DNA of 55,594 bases, taken from NCBI RefSeq assembly GCF_012911975.1, contig NZ_SMDQ01000035.1:1-55594 (forward strand), in the 5' to 3' direction. The position numbers and the translations under genes were made by a program. Source of the DNA: Nodosilinea sp. P-1105. GTDB lineage: Bacteria > Cyanobacteriota > Cyanobacteriia > Phormidesmidales > Phormidesmidaceae. Position 1 is the first letter of the stretch. Each line of letters starts with the position of its first letter. Positions 1-8,748 of this stretch are shown in pieces. The notes under the pieces were generated by a model. It did no database searches and had not been told where the DNA came from. It saw only the letters and a program-made list of their open reading frames with translations.

Positions 1-141
1 TTGAGAATAACGAATGGAGTTGTAGAGGGAATAAATAATAAGCTTAAGTTGATTAAGCGATTGGGTTATGGCTTTTCTAATTTCGACAATTTCAAGTTAA
101 GAGGTTTGTTGCCGTGGGTATTTCCGTTTAAAGCAGCATAA
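1..141 (+). CDS. ISL3 family transposase, C-terminal fragment
   Basis: The reading frame is open from the first base to a TAA at 139-141 and gives 46 residues. It contains VVEGINNKLKLIKRLGYGF followed by NFDNFKLR, which is the hallmark C-terminal stretch of the DDE_Tnp_ISL3 domain, including its late acidic residue. The rest of the protein lies to the left of the window, so the gene is partial only because of the window edge. No statement about its activity can be made. Confidence 0.85.
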   Translation: MRITNGVVEGINNKLKLIKRLGYGFSNFDNFKLRGLLPWVFPFKAA

Positions 142-158
142 CCAGACCGGAAGAGCCC
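1..158 (+). mobile_element. Right end of an ISL3-family insertion sequence
   Basis: The window opens inside an insertion sequence. The last 47 codons of its transposase are followed by 17 bases that end in CGGAAGAGCCC at 148-158, which read inward is GGGCTCTTCCG, the kind of terminal inverted repeat seen in ISL3 elements. The adjoining GATTAATT (159-166) would be the 8-bp target duplication, but the left end is outside the window. The element sits inside the coding sequence of the P-loop ATPase on the opposite strand and truncates it. Confidence 0.8.
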
Positions 159-666
159 GATTAATTTGAGCTAAAGCATTTAAAGTTTGCCGGATGGCAT
201 TTCTTAAGGAGTTAACAGGTAAGTCTGCCATAATCTCAGATGACACTGATTTACCTGTCAAAGACACTAAGTGAACAATCAAATCTCGAAGCTGAAATTG
301 GGTTCTTCCATCGTTAGCATCTTCTTGCAGTGAGCTAATATATCCCTGAAGCACGGTTTCCCAGAAGTCACGGACATCAGTCATATCGACCAGAATGAAG
401 TTAAGTCCGTTGGTTAATGCATACTGTCGAGTGATACCAACCAGATGTGTTTTACCAGATCCTCCTTCACCTATAATTACGATCCCAAGTGGTGATTGGA
501 CTTGGGGAAAATCCTTCAATTTCTTTAGATTAGCGAAAATTTCTTGACGCTCATCTCGGTGAAGACCATCAACATCATCCGTCATATTCTGCCATACACT
601 TCTAATATGCATGGTCCAGTTGAGGTCAACGGATTGAAGAGCATTAATAGCAATTGGATCTTTCAC
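97..666 (-). pseudogene. P-loop (AAA-type) ATPase of a defence-like operon, truncated by ISL3
   Basis: The gene starts with GTG at 666, with AGGA about 9 bases upstream, and reads 189 residues. About 169 are native; the last 20 or so (from RALPVW on) are encoded by the ISL3 end, so the original protein continued leftward. A Walker A motif GEGGSGKTH lies near residues 66-74, followed by a beta strand ending in LVDMTD. The N-terminal pattern (a short lead, DVDGLHRDERQEIF, then LGIVIIGEGGSGKTHL) resembles large AAA ATPases found in phage-defence islands; this is from memory, not a search. It is the third gene after the nuclease and winged-helix genes. I cannot name the family. Confidence 0.6.
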
Positions 667-720
667 TGATTTTATCCTAAGACTTTAGATAAATGATGTG
701 ACTTTTATGGCCGTTAATAA

Positions 721-825
721 TATAGCGGTTCTCACTTGGATAAAGTACAAGCCAGTTGTCCAGGTCTATGCGTTCCAAATCTTTTCTCAGTCGAGGTGTA
801 CCTTATGCGTTCAAGAACCGCTATA
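721..825. mobile_element. MITE, about 105 bp, probably TA-duplicating
   Basis: TATAGCGGTTCT at 721-732 is mirrored by AGAACCGCTATA at 814-825. The symmetry continues inward with ATAA(A/G)GTACA on both sides, giving imperfect terminal inverted repeats of nearly 30 bp. The outermost TA on each side could be a target duplication, as for IS630/mariner-type elements. The element has no coding capacity of its own. It supplies the last ~26 codons of the winged-helix gene. Removing it with one TA restores a frame that ends in TAG at 677-679, 10 bases before the ATPase start. Confidence 0.7.
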
Positions 826-1436
826 ACAGCTGCTTTATCATCCTCTGGTGTAATCTCTTCTGGATCATCTAAGTGCATTAGGACTAGATTTCCTGCTAAT
901 TCCATGGTTTCTAGTGCCTGATCAACTTCTTTTTGGGAAAAGTTAACTAGAGAATGGCGGAGAGCAGCCAATTTCACTCTGACGTTACGTTTCCCTGAAG
1001 TGATTTGTAGATAGGTGTCACGAATGCACTCAATCAAGTCATGGTTAGCAGCTTCGTTTTTCTGGCTTCGATCCAAGTTGCTCTGACTAGCTGTAGTCAA
1101 AAAGTCCGCCAGGGAGATTTGGCGCGATCGCAGAAAAGCCCCTAACTTTTCCAGCAACACCTGAAACGTGGGAATAGCCGTGGTGGCCCGACTGGGAAAC
1201 TGCACCCCAAAATCTGGGGATTGCAGGCGCATGGCCAGCCAGTCCCAGGCTTTGTCTTCCAACACAATGTGAGACGCCCGGCCTCGTTTTTCTACCCTGA
1301 TCAAACCAGCATCCACTAACTTGCGGCGTTCAGTCGGTGTGATGCCGGGCTTCACTTTAGACATCATCGGCTCATCTCCTGTAATCAGGAGACTCCACAC
1401 CACCAGGTCTAACTTAGGCGTTAACTCAATCGTCAC
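732..1436 (-). CDS. Winged-helix protein of a defence-like operon, C-terminus rewritten by a MITE
   Basis: GTG at 1436 is the best start: GGGAGG lies 7 bases upstream and the GTGA overlaps the stop of the nuclease gene, suggesting translational coupling. The 234-residue product begins with MTIELTPKLDLVVW and has a helix-turn-helix-like segment with TPTERRKLVDAGLIRVEKRGR around residues 36-56. A second helical part with RVKLAALRHSL and a charged region follow. No catalytic motif is visible. The last residues, from about AVLERIRYTSTEK, come from the inserted MITE and are probably not original. The role is unknown; a specificity or regulatory subunit for the neighbouring ATPase and nuclease is a guess from gene order. 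Confidence 0.6.
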   Translation of the reverse strand: MTIELTPKLDLVVWSLLITGDEPMMSKVKPGITPTERRKLVDAGLIRVEKRGRASHIVLEDKAWDWLAMRLQSPDFGVQFPSRATTAIPTFQVLLEKLGAFLRSRQISLADFLTTASQSNLDRSQKNEAANHDLIECIRDTYLQITSGKRNVRVKLAALRHSLVNFSQKEVDQALETMELAGNLVLMHLDDPEEITPEDDKAAVIAVLERIRYTSTEKRFGTHRPGQLACTLSK

Positions 1437-2485
1437 AGAGACACCTCCCGGGTATAACAACGTTGCTGGCGACGAAACCGGACCACATCACGGATCTTTT
1501 CCACCGCCACCTCCACATCACTGATCACCTGATCATGGGGCAGTCGCAGCACCACATAATCACTGATCAGCAGCTCATAGTCACGATGACGGTCCTGGGC
1601 AAACCCAAACCGATTTCCATGGTGGCGATAACCATCAATTTCTACAACCAACCGTCCCTCAGCCCAGAGTAAATCCACCAGGTAAGTTTGTTGACGGACC
1701 GTCTTGACCAGTTGATTAAATCGAAACAGTGAGCCTAATTCAGCATCCTGGGCCAGCCACTGGGCCAACTTGGCCTCCCCTGGGCTAAACGGATGGGGCC
1801 GTCCCTGGATGGGGAACACCACATGTTTCGCTTCATCCTCAGCGGTGGGGGTAGGGCTGGATAGACCAGCCAGGGGCTTAGCCCCGTACAACACAGCATC
1901 GAGGGCGCTATCTCCAGCCAGCGACTGGGGCAGGGCCAGGGCGATTCGGGCCTGGGTGTGGGTCGCTATCCAGTGGACCGCCTGGGCCAGGGCCAGTAAC
2001 CGATGCGGCGGCGGTTGACTATCTGCCAGCCAGAGAACTAAGGCAATGCCGTTGGGCTCAATGGCCAAGGCCAGTTGAGCCAATTGCAGACTATGGGGAA
2101 ACGCTGTTAACACAGGCACTTGCCCCTGGTGTCGAGCTCGCACAGCCGCCCTGAGCCAGGGCAACGATATCTCGACATGGTGCTGCTGCCAGTCCAGGCA
2201 CCGATATCGATTCAGTAGGTCCGCTTCAGCGGTGGACTCAGCCGCAAACAAATTTTCCTGACCATACCAATTGGGCCAAAGCCCTTCAACCACCCTGGCC
2301 AGGGCTTGCAACACGCTGGCAATAATATCGCTACTATCCGGTAAACTATCCCACCGGTGAAACACCACCCGTGGCCCCTGACCCAAGTCCTCCGCCAGGG
2401 CTATCTGAGCCCAACTGTCAGGGTCCCCTTCCCAGAGGAAGGTTTGAACTTGACCGGGGGCGAGGTTGGTAATTTCGAGTAGCAA
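1433..2485 (-). CDS. DUF559/Vsr-like nuclease-domain protein
   Basis: The 350-residue product is first in the minus-strand trio. Its C-terminal third (about residues 250-340) has TYLVDLLWAEGRLVVEIDGYRHH, whose D...E-I-D core matches the PD-(D/E)xK fold of DUF559 and very-short-patch-repair-like endonucleases, followed by DRHRDYELLISDYVVLRLPH, also typical of DUF559. The first ~220 residues are not recognised; they are rich in Trp, Gln and Leu and include VLWLADSQPPPHR. The only upstream start is TTG at 2485, without a clear ribosome site, so the N-terminus is uncertain. Nuclease activity is inferred from the fold motif. Confidence 0.65.
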   Translation of the reverse strand: MLLEITNLAPGQVQTFLWEGDPDSWAQIALAEDLGQGPRVVFHRWDSLPDSSDIIASVLQALARVVEGLWPNWYGQENLFAAESTAEADLLNRYRCLDWQQHHVEISLPWLRAAVRARHQGQVPVLTAFPHSLQLAQLALAIEPNGIALVLWLADSQPPPHRLLALAQAVHWIATHTQARIALALPQSLAGDSALDAVLYGAKPLAGLSSPTPTAEDEAKHVVFPIQGRPHPFSPGEAKLAQWLAQDAELGSLFRFNQLVKTVRQQTYLVDLLWAEGRLVVEIDGYRHHGNRFGFAQDRHRDYELLISDYVVLRLPHDQVISDVEVAVEKIRDVVRFRRQQRCYTREVSL

Positions 2486-2705
2486 AACGTTACAGCAATC
2501 GGCTTGCGGGCAACAGCATAGTTATTGTTAGCGTTCCCAAACGTCTGGCTCAGGATAAAAACCCAACTGAAATAATTCATAACTTTAGGGCCATAGCCCG
2601 TGCGTAGCCGCAACACCGGGCAGATCGGGCCAAGCTCTAAGCAGACGACAGCAGATGTTTTATTTCCGCTTTTCTCTCTTCAATTTTCGATTTTCCCTCT
2701 TTCCC

Positions 2706-4106
2706 TCAGCGCCCCCGGACCCTCACTCCTGGCTCGATCTGGTCGCCGGGGTAGAGAATCACTTGTTCCCCCGCTTCTAGTCCAGATTCAACCACCGCCT
2801 CAAAGTCACTGCGGGGGCCAACCTCAACGGTGCGTTGCTGGGCCCGGCCATTGTCTTTCACAAAGGTGCACCAGTCGGTGTCGCAGCGAAACAGAGCGCT
2901 GATCGGCAGCTTTAGCACATCCTCCTGTTGCCACACCACAATCTGAGCATTTACCCGGAAGCCATCCCCCAGGGGCACGTCGGGGTCCACAAAGTCGGCG
3001 ATGACGTTGACCCGTTGTTCATCCACCCCCAGGGCCGATACTTCAGTGAAGGCGGCGGGTTCCACCTGGCGGACGGTGGCTTCCAGGGTGTGGTCGCCCC
3101 CCCAACGATCCAGGACAATCGGGTCCCCTGGGGATACCCGCACCGCGTCGGTGGACAGAATATCGATCACCAGTTCCAGGCCGTTGGGGTCGCCCACGGT
3201 CAGCAGGGGGGTGCCCGCCGCCACATAGCGAGCGCTGGGCTCAAGAATCTCTAGCACCCGACCCGCCGCCGGGGCGGCAATGGTGGTGCGGCTGGCATCG
3301 ACAGTCAGGCTGGCCAGTTCAGCATCCAGGGCGGCGATTTCCCCCTGGTACACATCAATCAGGTAGTCGGGGTCCTGTTGTTCGGCCCTGAGGCGATCGC
3401 GCTCCGCCTGGGCCGCTTCAATATCGGCCTGGGCCACAGACACCTGCTGCCGGGCCGTTTCCAGTTCCTGCTGGCGCTGGGTGAGGGCCAGGTCCATGGC
3501 TTCCAGGTCCTGGCGAGCAACAGCCCCCTGGGCGTGTAGGGTGGCCATCCGATCGCGATCGCGCTGGGCCTGGGTGCGGGCTGCTTCTAGCTCGCTGACT
3601 CGGGCCTGGGCCTGGGTATGTTGGGCCTGGGCCGCCCGGATGCGACTGTTGGCCTGGGCCAGGGCCTCGGGCTTGGGCCGCTGGGTGTCCACCCCAGCCA
3701 GTTGGGCTGCCACGGACCGCCGTCGGGCCTGGGTAGCCTGTACCTGGCTGGTCAGGGGTAGGGGGTCAATCCGGGCCACAGCGGCCCCGGCAGCGATGGT
3801 ATCCCCCTCGGTTAGGGTGATCCGCTGCAGCTCGCCAGCCACGGGGGTAGCGACCACATAGCGATCGCGCACCCGGGTTTTGCCATCGGCATTCACCGTC
3901 ACTTGCAGGTGGCCCCGTTCTACCGTGGCCAGGTCAACCTCCACTGGCTGGGGCCGAAAGGCGTAGATTACAAGGCCCACCACCCCCAAGCCACCGAGGA
4001 CATAAAGCCACCGCCGGGACCGGTTGCGGTTGCCGGTAGGCGGGCCTTTGCCATTTTGGTCCTGGGCCGTCAGGGTCTCGGCATTGGCATTATTGGTAGA
4101 CGTCAT
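2706..4106 (-). CDS. HlyD/MacA-type periplasmic adaptor subunit of an ABC exporter
   Basis: The protein has 466 residues: a basic cytoplasmic tail, one membrane segment (WLYVLGGLGVVGLVIYAF, about residues 33-50), a biotinyl-lipoyl-like strand pair (VVATPVAGELQRITL... and TIAAPAAGRVLEILEPS), and between them a long Ala/Gln/Arg-rich coiled coil (about 120-250). A beta-barrel region and a C-terminal membrane-proximal domain follow. This is the membrane fusion architecture that links an inner-membrane transporter to an outer-membrane channel. It is the last gene of an operon with a MacB-like permease and its ATPase, 160 bases after the permease. The substrate cannot be deduced. Confidence 0.88.
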   Translation of the reverse strand: MTSTNNANAETLTAQDQNGKGPPTGNRNRSRRWLYVLGGLGVVGLVIYAFRPQPVEVDLATVERGHLQVTVNADGKTRVRDRYVVATPVAGELQRITLTEGDTIAAGAAVARIDPLPLTSQVQATQARRRSVAAQLAGVDTQRPKPEALAQANSRIRAAQAQHTQAQARVSELEAARTQAQRDRDRMATLHAQGAVARQDLEAMDLALTQRQQELETARQQVSVAQADIEAAQAERDRLRAEQQDPDYLIDVYQGEIAALDAELASLTVDASRTTIAAPAAGRVLEILEPSARYVAAGTPLLTVGDPNGLELVIDILSTDAVRVSPGDPIVLDRWGGDHTLEATVRQVEPAAFTEVSALGVDEQRVNVIADFVDPDVPLGDGFRVNAQIVVWQQEDVLKLPISALFRCDTDWCTFVKDNGRAQQRTVEVGPRSDFEAVVESGLEAGEQVILYPGDQIEPGVRVRGR

Positions 4107-4266
4107 AATTTAGCTCCCTCCCTTGATGTATCGAAATCAGCCTCGATTCCAGCCCCCTCCTCACCCATCCACGCCCTCACCCATCCACGCCTTCACCCAT
4201 CCACCCTACCCTTCGGGAAGCCGCCCCGCGTCTACCACCCATCCACCCATCCACCCATCCCACCCC
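4107..4266. repeat. Heptameric short tandem repeat between exporter genes
   Basis: The gap between permease and adaptor genes is filled with variants of CACCCATCCACG / CCATCCA (roughly 4160-4262), interrupted by CTTCGGGAAGCCGCCCCGCGTCTAC-like sequence. It resembles the short tandemly repeated repetitive sequences common in filamentous cyanobacteria. No promoter or terminator is obvious. Confidence 0.7.
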
Positions 4267-6648
4267 TTACTCCCGGGTTTTCAACACGGCAATTAGATCC
4301 AGTCGTCGCAACTGGTGGCCAATCAACAGAGCCGAGCCAGCGGCCGCCAGCCCGGTGACCAGCAGGGCAAACAAATAGCTGGCCGGATGAATCACAAAGG
4401 GGATGCGCAACATTTCAGAATCCACCGCTGGGGAACGGTTCAAGGCCCAGGACAGGCCATAGCCCAGGGCCCACCCCAGGGGCACCGCCGCCAGCACCAG
4501 GGCCCCCTGTTCCCCCAGCAAAATGACGGCAATTTCCCGCTGGGTAAAGCCAATGATGCGTAGGGTCGCCAGTTCGCGGCTGCGTTCCGACAGGGCAATG
4601 CGGGCCGCGTTATAGATCACCCCGGCGGAAATGATCGTGGCAAACAGCATCAGCACCGCGTTCATCGCCCCGGAGGTGGCTCCAATGGTTTCGTCAAACT
4701 GGTGCAGGGCGGTTTCCCGCTGGGCTACACTGGCCACCGCCGGGGTTTGCTTCAGTTGGCTGTACAGGGCGGTAATCTGCTGCTGATCCACCAGCAGGTA
4801 GGCGCCTGAATAGCTGGTGTCTTCCTGCATCAGCCGGTTCAGGGCATCCACATTCATATAGGTGGCCAGCCCCATCAGTTCGTCCACCAGGCCAGCCACG
4901 GGCACCTGGCGGGTGGGACGCGCCCCTTCCAGCACCTCTACCGTCAACGGATCGCCGATCTGCACATGCAGCAACTCTGCCAGTTTGCTGGTCAAGACAA
5001 TGCCGTCATCGGGAATGGGCACCGACTGCAAGTCCTGGTCAATCAGCCGCCGCAGGGTGCTGGGGGAGCTGAGGCCGGTGATGCTGCCCAGGCGGGTGCG
5101 ATGGCCATAGCGGAACCGCACCGGCACCGCCCGAAAGGGCTCCACCCGCAGCACCCCAGGCAGCTGCGCCAGGTCATGGCGGACCCGGCCTGACAGGGGT
5201 TGGGTAAAGGTGAGGGTCATATCTTCCCGTTGCACCGTATGGAACTGAACCGCCATGATCTGATCGGTGGCGTCACTAAAGTAGCCCCCTACCACCAGAA
5301 TCGCCACCGCCATGGAAATGCCGACCACCGCCATCAGGGCCTGCAACGGTCGTCGCTCCAGGTTGCGCAGAATGATGCGTCCAGCGGGGGAGAGAAAACG
5401 CTGCAGGCCCATGCGCTCAACGATGGTGGGCTTAAAGCTGGCGGGGGGCTCGGGACGCATCGCCTCGGCGGGGGGCAAAGAGACCACCCCCTGCACAGCC
5501 TGGAAGGCGCCGATCAAAGCGGCGATCGCGCTGACCCCCACCGCTGTTACCATCACCCTGATCCCCACCTGATACTGCACCGAGGGAAACTGGTAATACT
5601 GCACGTAAAAGTGGGTGAAGTTTTCCCCTAACCAGCGGCCCAGGCCCAACCCCACCAGGGCACCCAGGGCGACCACCACCAGCACCAGTTTCAAAAAGTG
5701 CAGCCCCACCTCCAGGTTGCTGTAGCCAAAGGCCTTAAGCACCGCAATCTGGTCCCGTTGGGTACTGACCAACCGGGCCAGCACCATATTCAGCAAAAAG
5801 GCGGCAATGCCCAGAAAGATCACGGGCAAGATCACAGCCATCACCTGCAGCCCTTGCAGGTCATCCTCTAAAAACCGATGGGAAACCTGGTTATCGCGGC
5901 CATAGGCCCCCAACCCGCCATAGGGATCGAGAATTTGATCGAGCCGAAAAATGACCGCCTGCTCGTTGGCCCCAGGGGTGAGGGTCAACACTACATCATT
6001 AAAAGCCCCATCCAGGTCAAAGGCGGTGGCCAGGGCCGGTCGCCCCATCCAAAACACCCCAAACCGCTGGTTGTCGGGCAACAGCTCGGTGCCGCTGATT
6101 TCATACAGGTATTCGGGGGATAGGGCCGTACCCACAATCCGCAACTCCTGCCAGCGGCCATTGATCACCGCACTGATGGTATCCCCCAGGGCCAACTGGT
6201 TCGCTTCCACAAAGGCGGGGCTGGCAATCACCTCATCGAGGCGATCGGGCTGGATGTAGCGACCCGACTGCAGGGCAATGTCGTTGAGGATGGCCTGGGG
6301 CTGCTCGGGGATCGACACCAGCCGCCCGGTAGCCGGATCATCCAGTCCCGGCACATCCAGGGTGACGGTTTCCACTACCCGCGATCGCCCCTGCCCCACC
6401 CCAGGAATCTGCCGAATCTGATCCATTACCCCCTCGGGGGCCCGCTTCAGCTGCACAAACACATCGGTAAAGCGGTACTGGCTGTAGTACTGGGTCTGGG
6501 AGAGCTGCAACGACTGGTAGGTGCTGGTCATGGTGACCATGCTGGCAATGCCACAGGCCACAATCAGCACAATGGCAATCACCTGCCCCCGCAGGGTGAT
6601 CAGGTCTCGCACCAGCTTACGATCAATGGCTAGTAGGGAGGATAGCAT
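4267..6648 (-). CDS. MacB/DevC-like ABC transporter permease (FtsX family)
   Basis: The product has about 793 residues and two FtsX-type permease modules. A first membrane segment sits at [16 protein letters not shown], then a large periplasmic domain. Three membrane segments follow near residues 270-400, a fourth near 445, a second periplasmic domain and three C-terminal segments; the protein ends with [13 protein letters not shown]. This 8-TM, two-domain layout belongs to DevC/LolC-like exporters that act on lipids, glycolipids or hydrophobic compounds. ATG 6648 is preferred, 5 bases after the ATPase stop; an in-frame GTG at 6660 would overlap that stop. The substrate is unknown. Confidence 0.88.
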   Translation of the reverse strand: MLSSLLAIDRKLVRDLITLRGQVIAIVLIVACGIASMVTMTSTYQSLQLSQTQYYSQYRFTDVFVQLKRAPEGVMDQIRQIPGVGQGRSRVVETVTLDVPGLDDPATGRLVSIPEQPQAILNDIALQSGRYIQPDRLDEVIASPAFVEANQLALGDTISAVINGRWQELRIVGTALSPEYLYEISGTELLPDNQRFGVFWMGRPALATAFDLDGAFNDVVLTLTPGANEQAVIFRLDQILDPYGGLGAYGRDNQVSHRFLEDDLQGLQVMAVILPVIFLGIAAFLLNMVLARLVSTQRDQIAVLKAFGYSNLEVGLHFLKLVLVVVALGALVGLGLGRWLGENFTHFYVQYYQFPSVQYQVGIRVMVTAVGVSAIAALIGAFQAVQGVVSLPPAEAMRPEPPASFKPTIVERMGLQRFLSPAGRIILRNLERRPLQALMAVVGISMAVAILVVGGYFSDATDQIMAVQFHTVQREDMTLTFTQPLSGRVRHDLAQLPGVLRVEPFRAVPVRFRYGHRTRLGSITGLSSPSTLRRLIDQDLQSVPIPDDGIVLTSKLAELLHVQIGDPLTVEVLEGARPTRQVPVAGLVDELMGLATYMNVDALNRLMQEDTSYSGAYLLVDQQQITALYSQLKQTPAVASVAQRETALHQFDETIGATSGAMNAVLMLFATIISAGVIYNAARIALSERSRELATLRIIGFTQREIAVILLGEQGALVLAAVPLGWALGYGLSWALNRSPAVDSEMLRIPFVIHPASYLFALLVTGLAAAGSALLIGHQLRRLDLIAVLKTRE

Positions 6649-6653
6649 GGCCC

Positions 6654-7379
6654 TTACCACTCCAACTCATCTGGACTGGCTCGCCGCTGGTTGTGCTCGA
6701 TGGTGTGGATCTGACCATCGCGCATGGTAATCACGCGATCGCCCATCGCCCCAATGCCCGCATTGTGGGTAATGATCACCACCGTGGTGCCCAACTCCTG
6801 ATTCACCCGGGCCAACACCTCCAGCACCAGCTTGCCAGTGCTATAGTCCAGGGCCCCGGTGGGCTCATCGCAGAACAAGACTTCCGGGCGTTTGGCGATC
6901 GCCCGGGCAATGGCCACCCGCTGCTGCTGCCCCCCCGAGAGCTGGGAGGGGAAGTGGTCCAGGCGATCGCCCAGACCCACCAGAGCCAAGGCCTCCTCGG
7001 GCCGCATCGGGTGGGGGGCAATATCGGTGACCAGGGCCACATTTTCCCGGGCGGTGAGGCTGGGAATCAGATTATAGAACTGAAAAATAAACCCAATGGA
7101 CTCTCGCCGAAACCGGGTGAGCAGACCATCGCCCCCCTGGCTCAAGTTTTGCTGGCGAAAGTACACCTCCCCGCTGGTGGGCACATCCAGCCCGCCCAAA
7201 ATATTCAACAGGGTCGACTTGCCGCTGCCCGACGGCCCCAGCAGCACCACAAATTCCCCCTCGTACAGGTCAATGTCCACTTGCCGCAGGGCATGCACCG
7301 CCACCTCACCCATCTGATAGGTTTTGACGAGGTGGTGGCCATGGAAAATAGCTGGAGCGGCCGTAGCGGTGGAAGTCAT
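6654..7379 (-). CDS. ABC transporter ATP-binding protein (LolD/MacB/DevA type)
   Basis: The 241-residue ATPase has Walker [17 protein letters not shown], a Q-loop region [12 protein letters not shown], the signature [15 protein letters not shown], Walker [14 protein letters not shown] and the H-switch [17 protein letters not shown] is typical of the LolD/MacB/DevA branch. ATG 7379 is chosen over the longer TTG frame because the shorter protein matches the family. It heads the exporter operon (ATPase, permease, adaptor). The TetR gene at 7515 diverges from it, so the shared 135-base intergenic region is the likely control point. Confidence 0.92.
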   Translation of the reverse strand: MTSTATAAPAIFHGHHLVKTYQMGEVAVHALRQVDIDLYEGEFVVLLGPSGSGKSTLLNILGGLDVPTSGEVYFRQQNLSQGGDGLLTRFRRESIGFIFQFYNLIPSLTARENVALVTDIAPHPMRPEEALALVGLGDRLDHFPSQLSGGQQQRVAIARAIAKRPEVLFCDEPTGALDYSTGKLVLEVLARVNQELGTTVVIITHNAGIGAMGDRVITMRDGQIHTIEHNQRRASPDELEW

Positions 7380-7432
7380 GGTAAACCGTTGCCTTGACAA
7401 TTTTCTTTACTAAAAGACCACCTGGAATCAAA

Positions 7433-7481
7433 ATACTGGGTAGTATCTGTATATCTTCAAGTATAAGACGGCCTGCAGGCC
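7433..7481. promoter_or_regulatory. Candidate TetR operator palindromes between exporter operon and tetR
   Basis: Two perfect palindromes lie in the divergent intergenic region: ATACTGGGTAGTAT at 7433-7446 (5-bp arms, 4-bp centre) and GGCCTGCAGGCC at 7470-7481. TetR regulators usually bind palindromes between themselves and the transporter they control. The assignment is inference; no promoter elements were confidently placed. Confidence 0.5.
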
Positions 7482-7514
7482 TGTCAATTTAGCGTTGCGA
7501 AAGGAAACAAACCG

Positions 7515-8111
7515 ATGGCCAGACAGCGACTCTCCCGTGACCAAAGTCGCCGCCAAACCCGTGAACGGCTGCTGACCGCCGCCGCCCAGGTGTTTGCCGA
7601 ACAGGGATTCAATGGGGCCTCGGTGGAGGACATTGCGACCGCGGCGGGCTATTCCAAGGGGGCGGTTTACTCCAACTTTGACAGCAAGGAGGATCTGTTT
7701 CTGGCCTTGATTGATCAGTACCTGGCGGTAGAACTGGAAAAACTGGGAGATGGGCTTGACCTCTCCCTTTGGGAGGCAGAATTTGAGCGGGATCTGACCG
7801 AAAACCGCACCCTCAATCTGCTTACAGTGGAGTTTTTTCTGTATGCCATGCGCAACGAATCGGCCCGGCAAAAGCTGGCCCAGCGCTACCGGGTCGCCTA
7901 CGAGGTGTTGGCTAAGCTGCTGGCCCAACACTACCAGCAGGCCCATCTGCCCCAGCCCATGTCAGCTCAACATTTGGCCTGGGCGATCACATCCATGGGG
8001 ACGGGGTTGTTTCTGCAAACTTGCCTGGACCCAGAGGCTGTGCCAGAACGCATGTACATGACGGCCCTGAAGCGGATTTTGTACGGCAACGGCGAACCCA
8101 ACGCAACCTAG
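7515..8111 (+). CDS. TetR/AcrR family transcriptional regulator
   Basis: This 198-residue protein starts with a TetR DNA-binding domain: RRQTRERLLTAAAQVFAEQG, then the helix-turn-helix ASVEDIATAAGYSKGAVYSNF and DSKEDLFLALIDQYL (about residues 11-60). The remainder is helical and should form the ligand-binding and dimerisation core. It is transcribed away from the ABC exporter operon, the classic arrangement for a repressor of an efflux system. AAAGGA upstream of ATG 7515 serves as ribosome site. The inducer is unknown but would probably be the exporter substrate or a related stress compound. Confidence 0.9.
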   Translation: MARQRLSRDQSRRQTRERLLTAAAQVFAEQGFNGASVEDIATAAGYSKGAVYSNFDSKEDLFLALIDQYLAVELEKLGDGLDLSLWEAEFERDLTENRTLNLLTVEFFLYAMRNESARQKLAQRYRVAYEVLAKLLAQHYQQAHLPQPMSAQHLAWAITSMGTGLFLQTCLDPEAVPERMYMTALKRILYGNGEPNAT

Positions 8112-8217
8112 GACAGAAAGGCAGTCGATAACGATACAGGGTCAGCATTTTGCTCAACCGCTTAAGGAGGCTACTAAGTACACATAAGTCCTGTGAGCCC
8201 TTGTGGGCAGGGTTTTC

Positions 8218-8578
8218 CCTCCATCCCCCAGCCCCTTCCTCCCAAAATGGGAGGTAGCACCTTGTGCTTCTCGCAGAGTAGGGGAGTAGAGCTTTCAAAG
8301 CCCCTCGCCCTTCTGGGAGAGGGGTTTGGGGAGAGGGAAGACCTCAGCCGAGAGTGAGTTTCTCCCGTTTGGGCTTTTCCTCCATCCCCCAGCCCCTTCC
8401 TCCCAGGGCGGGAGGTAGCACCTTGTGCTTCTCGCAGAGTAGGGGAGTAGAGCTTTCAAAGCCCCTCGCCCTTCTGGGAGAGGGGTTTGGGGAGAGGGAA
8501 GACCTCAGCCGAGAGTGAGTTTCTCCCGTTTGGGCTTTCCCTCCATCCCCCAGCCCCTTCCTCCCAGGGCGGGAGTAA
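8218..8578. repeat. 161-bp tandem repeat, two full copies plus a partial third
   Basis: The unit starting CCTCCATCCCCCAGCCCC occurs at 8218, 8379 and 8540, an exact 161-bp period; copies 1 and 2 differ by only a few bases (AAAATGGG versus AGGGCGGG), and copy 3 stops after about 39 bases. Each unit contains palindromic runs such as CCCCTCGCCCTTCTGGGAGAGGGG. No start-to-stop coding frame runs through it. The whole gap 8112-8748 carries no recognisable gene; its right part (8600-8740) holds another diverged copy of the same palindrome family. Confidence 0.85.
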
Positions 8579-8748
8579 GGGGAGCCGGAAACTCTTATCT
8601 GGTCTTGCTTTTGCCCATTTTGAAACCCTTGTCTAGCCTCCCCCGCTCTTCGAGAAGCAAGCTACACCCATTTTGGGAGAAGGGGATTGTTGGCGTAGCC
8701 TGCCCAGAGGGCTTGGGGGAGAGGGCCAAGATGTGTGTACTTAGTAGG

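Noticed and set aside
2401..2616. 71-residue minus-strand ORF upstream of the DUF559-type gene
   Set aside because: It overlaps the nuclease gene in another frame and has no family resemblance or ribosome site.
3481..3861. 126-residue plus-strand ORF rich in Arg, Trp and Ala
   Set aside because: It is the antisense shadow of the coiled-coil part of the HlyD-type gene.
8218..8578. Possible CRISPR array
   Set aside because: The units are 161 bp, contiguous and nearly identical, with no unique spacers and no cas genes nearby.
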